A DNA stretch of 64,000 bases from an uncultured Bacilli bacterium. GTDB lineage: Bacteria > Bacillota_I > Bacilli_A > RF39 > UBA660. Positions 60,662 to 64,000 of the stretch are shown piece by piece (within the stretch, counting starts at the first letter, position 1; the number at the start of each line of letters is the position of its first letter). Below the pieces are notes generated by a model. That model was given only the letters and a program-made list of their open reading frames with translations, searched no databases and was not told where the DNA came from. Both the position numbers and the translations under genes were made by a program. Where the stretch lies: assembly GCA_934149465.1 (NCBI GenBank), contig CAKPEZ010000003.1, positions 90,680-154,679 on the forward strand, read 5' to 3'.

Positions 60662-61393
60662 ATGATTGATGGAGTTAAAATAATTGATACTGATTTTAAT
60701 GCTATTTCTAGTTTAAATGGAGCTAAGATGGCTAAGGTTAGTCAAAATGTTATTACTGGAATGAAAAATCTTTATTATCAAGATAAATCATTAAATACTA
60801 ATTTTTACCGTATGCAAGCTGAAAAAGTATATGAACGTCTTTCTTGGATTAAACCGATTGATAATAAAATTGATGATGTTATTTTTGTTAAAAAAGATGT
60901 AGGGAAGGGCATTGTTATTCCTTTAGATGTATCTTCTATAAAAAAAGCTTGGACTTATTATAGACTAATTTATAATGAACATAATACAGTAGAAATTCCT
61001 CTTAGGAGTAAAAAGAAAAGTAATTCTAGCATAAAAAATGAAGATAGTTATGTTTTAAATAATTTTGATGCTTTATTTGATAAGCTTTCCCAAAATATTA
61101 GTGGGGTAGATTTATATGTTAAAGAATTAGAAGATATGCAGAAAAAATTAGGTAAGAAAGAAAAAGAACATGAGACTGCTTTTAAAAAGTTAGATACTGA
61201 AAAGAATAAGTTTGATGATTTTATTGCAAAAGAAAGAAAAGCATTAGAAGAGGAGAAAAAAGCTTTTGCTAAAGAAAAAGAAATAGAATTAAAAAAAATA
61301 GAAAAAGCTAATAATGAACTTGCAATAAGATTTAAGAAATTACAAGAATTGACTGAGGAATTAAATAAAAAGATAGCTAAATTATCAAAATAA
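60662..61393 (+). CDS. Unknown 243-aa protein with a C-terminal coiled coil
   Basis: Not recognised. The N-terminal half (residues 1-130) is mixed (VKIIDTDFNAISSLNGAKMA, KVYERLSWIKPIDNKIDDVI, GIVIPLDVSSIKKAWTYYRL). Residues about 150-243 are one long charged helix with heptads (LEDMQKKLGKKEKEHETAFK, KERKALEEEKKAFAKEKEIE, LQELTEELNKKIAKLSK). It has no membrane span. It follows the DUF1292 gene by 6 bp. Its last codons form the left arm of a terminator. Confidence 0.65.
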   Translation: MIDGVKIIDTDFNAISSLNGAKMAKVSQNVITGMKNLYYQDKSLNTNFYRMQAEKVYERLSWIKPIDNKIDDVIFVKKDVGKGIVIPLDVSSIKKAWTYYRLIYNEHNTVEIPLRSKKKSNSSIKNEDSYVLNNFDALFDKLSQNISGVDLYVKELEDMQKKLGKKEKEHETAFKKLDTEKNKFDDFIAKERKALEEEKKAFAKEKEIELKKIEKANNELAIRFKKLQELTEELNKKIAKLSK

Positions 61394-61409
61394 AATAGCT
61401 ATCTTTTTT
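61367..61409 (+). terminator. Terminator of the yutD-DUF1292-coiled-coil operon
   Basis: AAAAAGATAGCTA pairs with TAGCTATCTTTTT, an exact inverted repeat with a 16-base loop that contains the stop codon. Confidence 0.85.
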
Positions 61410-61423
61410 AATATTCAGAAATA

Positions 61424-61447
61424 AAAAAAGAACTTAAGAAGTTCTTT
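61424..61447 (-). terminator. Terminator of the five-tRNA cluster
   Basis: On the minus strand AAAGAACTT-CTT-AAGTTCTTT followed by a T run. Confidence 0.88.
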
Positions 61448-61460
61448 CATTTTGCGTCGA

Positions 61461-61536
61461 TGGTGGCTTCAGGTGGAATTGAACCACCGACACGAGGATT
61501 TTCAGTCCTCTGCTCTGCCGACTGAGCTATGAAGCC
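61461..61536 (-). tRNA. tRNA-Phe (anticodon GAA)
   Basis: Acceptor GGCTTCA/TGAAGCC, anticodon stem GAGGA/TCCTC with loop CTGAAAA, CCA encoded. Last gene of the cluster Leu-Ser-fMet-Asp-Phe. Confidence 0.96.
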
Positions 61537-61537
61537 A

Positions 61538-61613
61538 TGGCGGTTTCGACGGGACTTGAACCCGCGATCTTCTGCGTGACAGGCAGACGTGATAACCACT
61601 ACACCACGAAACC
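61538..61613 (-). tRNA. tRNA-Asp (anticodon GTC)
   Basis: Acceptor GGTTTCG/CGAAACC, anticodon stem TCTGC/GCAGA with loop CTGTCAC, CCA encoded. Confidence 0.96.
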
Positions 61614-61615
61614 AT

Positions 61616-61692
<77 letters not shown>

Positions 61693-61711
61693 ATATATAT
61701 AAACTTATAAG

Positions 61712-61804
61712 TGGCGGAGGAAAAGGGATTCGAACCCCTGCGCCGCTCTCGCGACCTCCCGGTTTTCAAGACCGGTCCCTTCAACCAGACTTGGGTATTC
61801 CTCC
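61712..61804 (-). tRNA. tRNA-Ser (anticodon TGA)
   Basis: A 93-base class II tRNA with a long variable arm. Acceptor GGAGGAA/TTCCTCC, anticodon loop TTGAAAA in a CGGTC stem, discriminator G, CCA encoded. Confidence 0.95.
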
Positions 61805-61809
61805 AATAA

Positions 61810-61898
61810 TGGTGCCTAAGGTCGGACTTGAACCGACACGAGGGTTGAATCTCGCAGGATTTTAAGTCCTGTGCGTCTACCTATTCCGCCACTCAGGC
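61810..61898 (-). tRNA. tRNA-Leu (anticodon TAA)
   Basis: A class II tRNA with a long variable arm. It starts GCCTGAG-T-GGCGGAAT; anticodon stem CAGGA/TCCTG with loop CTTAAAA; CCA encoded. First gene of the cluster. Confidence 0.94.
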
Positions 61899-61936
61899 AC
61901 ATTCATTATCATTCCTTTTTCTCAAAGGACTACTTA

Positions 61937-61965
61937 ATTGTACATTATTTTTTTATGTTTGACAA
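61937..61965 (-). promoter_or_regulatory. Promoter of the five-tRNA cluster
   Basis: Minus strand: TTGTCA (61965-61960), 17-bp spacer, TACAAT (61942-61937), about 40 bp before tRNA-Leu. Confidence 0.88.
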
Positions 61966-62014
61966 TAGTTTTTTTTAAAAAAAACGAAAAAAATATAAAA
62001 AAATAAAGAAAACA

Positions 62015-62040
62015 ATAAAAAAACAGATATTTCTATCTGC
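62015..62040 (-). terminator. Terminator of tRNA-Arg(ACG)
   Basis: Minus strand GCAGATA-GAAA-TATCTG with a T run after it. Confidence 0.87.
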
Positions 62041-62051
62041 AATTTCTCTAA

Positions 62052-62128
62052 TGGCGCGCCCAATAGGAGTCGAACCCATAACCTTTTGATCCGTAGTCAA
62101 ACGCTCTATCCAGTTGAGCTATGGGCGC
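62052..62128 (-). tRNA. tRNA-Arg (anticodon ACG)
   Basis: Acceptor GCGCCCA/TGGGCGC (with a T-G like shift), anticodon stem TTTGA/TCAAA with loop CTACGGA, discriminator G, CCA encoded. The A34 should be deaminated to inosine. Confidence 0.95.
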
Positions 62129-62149
62129 ACGTTTTTAAAAGATAATTGT

Positions 62150-62178
62150 ATTATAGCACACTTTTTTAACAAATTCAA
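62150..62178 (-). promoter_or_regulatory. Promoter of tRNA-Arg(ACG)
   Basis: Minus strand: TTGAAT (62178-62173), 17-bp spacer, TGCTATAAT (extended -10; TATAAT at 62155-62150). Confidence 0.85.
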
Positions 62179-62224
62179 ATATTTTTTATTATTTTTCATA
62201 AATTTTATTGAGGAGGAATTATAG

Positions 62225-63151
62225 ATGAAAAAATTACTTCAATATTTTTATAATATTAACGTTGATGAATTAATTCCTTATAATGAAGTTAACTATTTGT
62301 TTTCTTACCAAAATTCTACTTACTTATTTTCACTTTATGATAGGGATGTTAAAGAAATTAATGATCTATATTCCTTAAGTCAAGACTTACTTAAGAAAGA
62401 TGTTTTTGTTCATGAATTTATTTTTAATATAAAAAATGAATTATTATCAGTAGATCCAGATACTAAGAATATTTATACTTTATTAAAGATAAATATTAAT
62501 ATTGATAAAAAATTATCTTTAGATGAATTATCTTATTTATCTAATATCAAGATAAAACCAGTTTTAAGTTTAGTTAGGACTTCTTGGGCAAAACTATGGG
62601 AAACTAGAAATGATTATTTAGAATATCAAATTAATCAAATGGGTAAAAAATTTCCTGTAATTGTTGAAAGCTTTAATTATTTTATTGGACTTAGTGAAAA
62701 TGCGATTAGTTATGTTAATAATGCTTATGATGAATTAAAAAAAGGTGATATGGATAATTATGTCTTATCCCATAGGCATTTAAATAATAAGATTGAATCT
62801 TTATATAATCCACTTAATTTTATTTTTGATTATAAAGTAAGAGATTTGGCTGAATATATAAAATTATCTTTTTTTAATAACAATCAAAATATATATCAAG
62901 AATTAGATAACTATTTTAGCAAGAATTATTTTTCATTATTTTCGTTTTTACTTTTACTTGGGAGAACTCTTTATCCTAGCTTTTATTTTGAAATGTACGA
63001 GGATACTACTATAAATAAAAAAGAAGAGAAATCTCTTCTTAATCTAATTTCAGTTTTACCGAGTTATGAGTTATATCTTAGAAATATCTATTTATATTTA
63101 AATAAATATTATCCTCTTCCTGAGATAAACTGGCTTTTAAGGAAAAACTAA
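62225..63151 (+). CDS. yutH: YutH-like spore coat protein (CotS kinase-like family)
   Basis: A 308-residue protein related to the CotS/YutH group, which has a kinase-like fold without a full active site. Supporting features: an N-terminal half resembling the kinase small lobe, SLVRTSWAKLWETRNDYLEY near residues 114-133, VIVESFNYFIGLSENAISYV near 145-164, and VLSHRHLNNKIESLYNPLNF near 180-199, where the HRHLN would correspond to the catalytic loop. B. subtilis YutH is a spore-coat protein encoded next to yutI, a NifU-like gene, as here. AGGAGG precedes the ATG. Confidence 0.78.
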   Translation: MKKLLQYFYNINVDELIPYNEVNYLFSYQNSTYLFSLYDRDVKEINDLYSLSQDLLKKDVFVHEFIFNIKNELLSVDPDTKNIYTLLKININIDKKLSLDELSYLSNIKIKPVLSLVRTSWAKLWETRNDYLEYQINQMGKKFPVIVESFNYFIGLSENAISYVNNAYDELKKGDMDNYVLSHRHLNNKIESLYNPLNFIFDYKVRDLAEYIKLSFFNNNQNIYQELDNYFSKNYFSLFSFLLLLGRTLYPSFYFEMYEDTTINKKEEKSLLNLISVLPSYELYLRNIYLYLNKYYPLPEINWLLRKN

Positions 63152-63387
63152 TCTTCAATATTAACAACCTTAATAACTTCTGGAACTTCTGATATTAGTG
63201 CTTCTTCAATTCCATCTTCTAAAGTAACGTCAGAAAAAGGACAATTGCTACAAGCACCAATCATCTTAACATAAGCAACACCATTTTCAAATTTTTGAAA
63301 TATAATATCACCGCCATCATTATTAAGATATGGTCTAATTTTATTTAATATTTCATTAATATGTTCTTCAACACTTTGTTCTTTCAT
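63148..63387 (-). CDS. NifU-like (NFU domain) iron-sulfur protein
   Basis: A 79-residue single NFU domain that carries or transfers Fe-S clusters. RPYLNNDGGDIIFQKFENGV near residues 18-37 and GACSNCPFSDVTLEDGIEEA near 44-63 (CxxC cluster ligands) match B. subtilis YutI. GGTGAT precedes the ATG. Its stop overlaps the yutH stop region by 4 bp on the opposite strand. Confidence 0.93.
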   Translation of the reverse strand: MKEQSVEEHINEILNKIRPYLNNDGGDIIFQKFENGVAYVKMIGACSNCPFSDVTLEDGIEEALISEVPEVIKVVNIED

Positions 63388-63439
63388 AATATCACCATAA
63401 TAATTATATATTTTTTTTGTTTTATACTCAAGGCTTTTA

Positions 63440-63468
63440 TTGGCAAAAAAGAAAAAAAATGTTATACT
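63440..63468 (+). promoter_or_regulatory. Promoter of the S1-domain gene
   Basis: TTGGCA (63440-63445), 17-bp spacer, TATACT (63463-63468). Confidence 0.8.
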
Positions 63469-63488
63469 TGATTGGTGGAAGTGAATTT

Positions 63489-63848
63489 ATGAAGAAATAT
63501 AAAAAAGAAGAAATAATTAATTGTCATATAACTGGTCTTCAAAAATATGGTGCTTTTGTAAGTGTTGATGATAAGTATGAAGGATTAATTCATATATCTG
63601 AAATTTCTTATGGTTATGTTAAGAATATTAATGATTTCGTGAATGTTGGTGATAATATATATGCTGAGGTTATTGATGTAGATGAAAAAGATAATCAATT
63701 AAAACTAAGTATCAAAGATATTGATTATAAACATGACGGAAAAAGGCTTAAGAGGATGGCCGAAACAAAAAGTGGCTTTGAGCCATTAAAAGATAATTTA
63801 GAAGATTGGATTAACGATAAGATAAAAGAAATTATGGATAAAGTGTAA
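63489..63848 (+). CDS. yugI: S1 RNA-binding protein (general stress protein 13, YugI-like)
   Basis: A 119-residue protein made of one S1 domain: EIINCHITGLQKYGAFVSVD near residues 7-26, KYEGLIHISEISYGYVKNIN near 28-47, and VGDNIYAEVIDVDEKDNQLK, then LSIKDID. A charged C-terminal tail follows (about 80-119). YugI/GSP13 proteins associate with ribosomes or RNA. The ATG at 63489 is used, since promoter and ribosome site (GGTGGAAGTGA) lie just upstream; an in-frame ATG at 63417 would lie before the promoter. Confidence 0.88.
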   Translation: MKKYKKEEIINCHITGLQKYGAFVSVDDKYEGLIHISEISYGYVKNINDFVNVGDNIYAEVIDVDEKDNQLKLSIKDIDYKHDGKRLKRMAETKSGFEPLKDNLEDWINDKIKEIMDKV

Positions 63849-63874
63849 TTTTAAAAAAAAGTTAAAAAAAAGTA

Positions 63875-63904
63875 TTGACAAAGATGTATCTTAGATGTTA
63901 TATT
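63875..63904 (+). promoter_or_regulatory. Promoter of tRNA-Val
   Basis: TTGACA (63875-63880), 18-bp spacer, TATATT (63899-63904), 22 bp before the tRNA. Confidence 0.85.
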
Positions 63905-63926
63905 ATCTATTGTCAATGCAAGAAAT

Positions 63927-64000
63927 GGGCGATTAGCTCAGTTGGTTAGAGCACCTGCCTTACAAGCAGGGGGTCATAGGTTCGAGTCCTATATCGCCCA
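63927..64000 (+). tRNA. tRNA-Val (anticodon TAC), CCA end outside the window
   Basis: Acceptor GGGCGAT/ATCGCCC, anticodon stem CCTGC/GCAGG with loop CTTACAA, discriminator A at the last base. The window stops before the CCA, and more tRNAs may follow. Confidence 0.95.

Noticed and set aside
61980..62045. A-rich tract between tRNA-Leu and tRNA-Arg as a possible repeat or origin element
   Set aside because: It is the T-rich tail of the tRNA-Arg terminator plus promoter-upstream sequence. No repeated units or DnaA-box cluster were seen.

Overview
The window comes from a very AT-rich, spore-forming, Gram-positive bacterium of the Bacillota, most likely an uncultured, small-genome lineage of Bacilli near Erysipelotrichales or RF39-type gut bacteria. 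The reasons are the codon use (Lys, Asn and Ile rich proteins), T-box leaders before three aminoacyl-tRNA synthetase genes, a CIRCE heat-shock operator, a lipoteichoic-acid synthase, and a scattered set of endospore genes (a GerA-type receptor, gerQ, ylmC/ymxH-like, ydcC-like, sigG, yunB, yutH). The exact taxon cannot be fixed from the sequence alone. No insertion sequence, prophage or CRISPR array is visible. Layout: 1-2.5 kb holds the start of a germination receptor gene, a kinase-fold gene and a flavin-type oxidase-fold gene on the minus strand. 2.6-4.6 kb is a small accessory-looking module: a divergent sigma-70-like gene that may continue by a +1 frameshift, a 49-residue membrane peptide and a soluble protein that shares a KIKGNNN motif with it. 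4.6-8.4 kb holds a LiaF-like membrane protein, a CIRCE-controlled htpG-hsp20 operon, and an unknown gene behind a promoter-plus-terminator leader. 8.4-12.9 kb carries adenosine deaminase, yvcK-whiA and T-box-tyrS. 12.9-16.9 kb is the most unusual block: four consecutive, divergent sigma-70 genes read from one sigma-A-like promoter and closed by one terminator. 16.9-19.7 kb has a two-gene Rnf-like redox module (RnfC, then an RnfD-RnfG fusion). 19.7-29.8 kb is repair and RNA metabolism (ung, addA, rnjA, addB) mixed with LemA, GerQ and small membrane genes. 29.9-34.3 kb is a sporulation and envelope cluster that ends in sigG, whose ribosome-binding site and start codon lie inside a near-perfect 20-bp hairpin. 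34.3-42.5 kb contains T-box-valS (archaeal/rickettsial-like ValRS), a degraded surface-protein fragment, small zinc-ribbon and membrane genes, an esterase, an FAD enzyme, dCMP deaminase, exonuclease III and three tRNAs. 42.6-50.1 kb is secG-rnr-capA-smpB followed by T-box-ileS (eukaryote-like type 2 IleRS). 50.1-61.4 kb has a DUF3781 gene, an unexplained structured intergenic stretch, tRNA-Met, a CmpB-like membrane protein, gpmI, tmcAL, an LtaS-family enzyme, yunB, a PH-domain gene, a putative glycoside hydrolase, yutD and a DUF1292 gene. 61.4-64.0 kb holds a five-tRNA cluster, tRNA-Arg, yutH, a NifU-like gene, an S1-domain gene and tRNA-Val. How it fits together: most genes are housekeeping and carry canonical TTGACA/TATAAT-like promoters and U-rich hairpin terminators. 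RNA-level control is prominent: three T-boxes, the sigG hairpin, the leader before the 7956 gene and a structured leader before a zinc-ribbon gene. The least explained parts, and so the best candidates for something new, are the sigma-70 array, the sigma-like/KIKGNNN module, the reduced Rnf pair and the two unidentified leaders.
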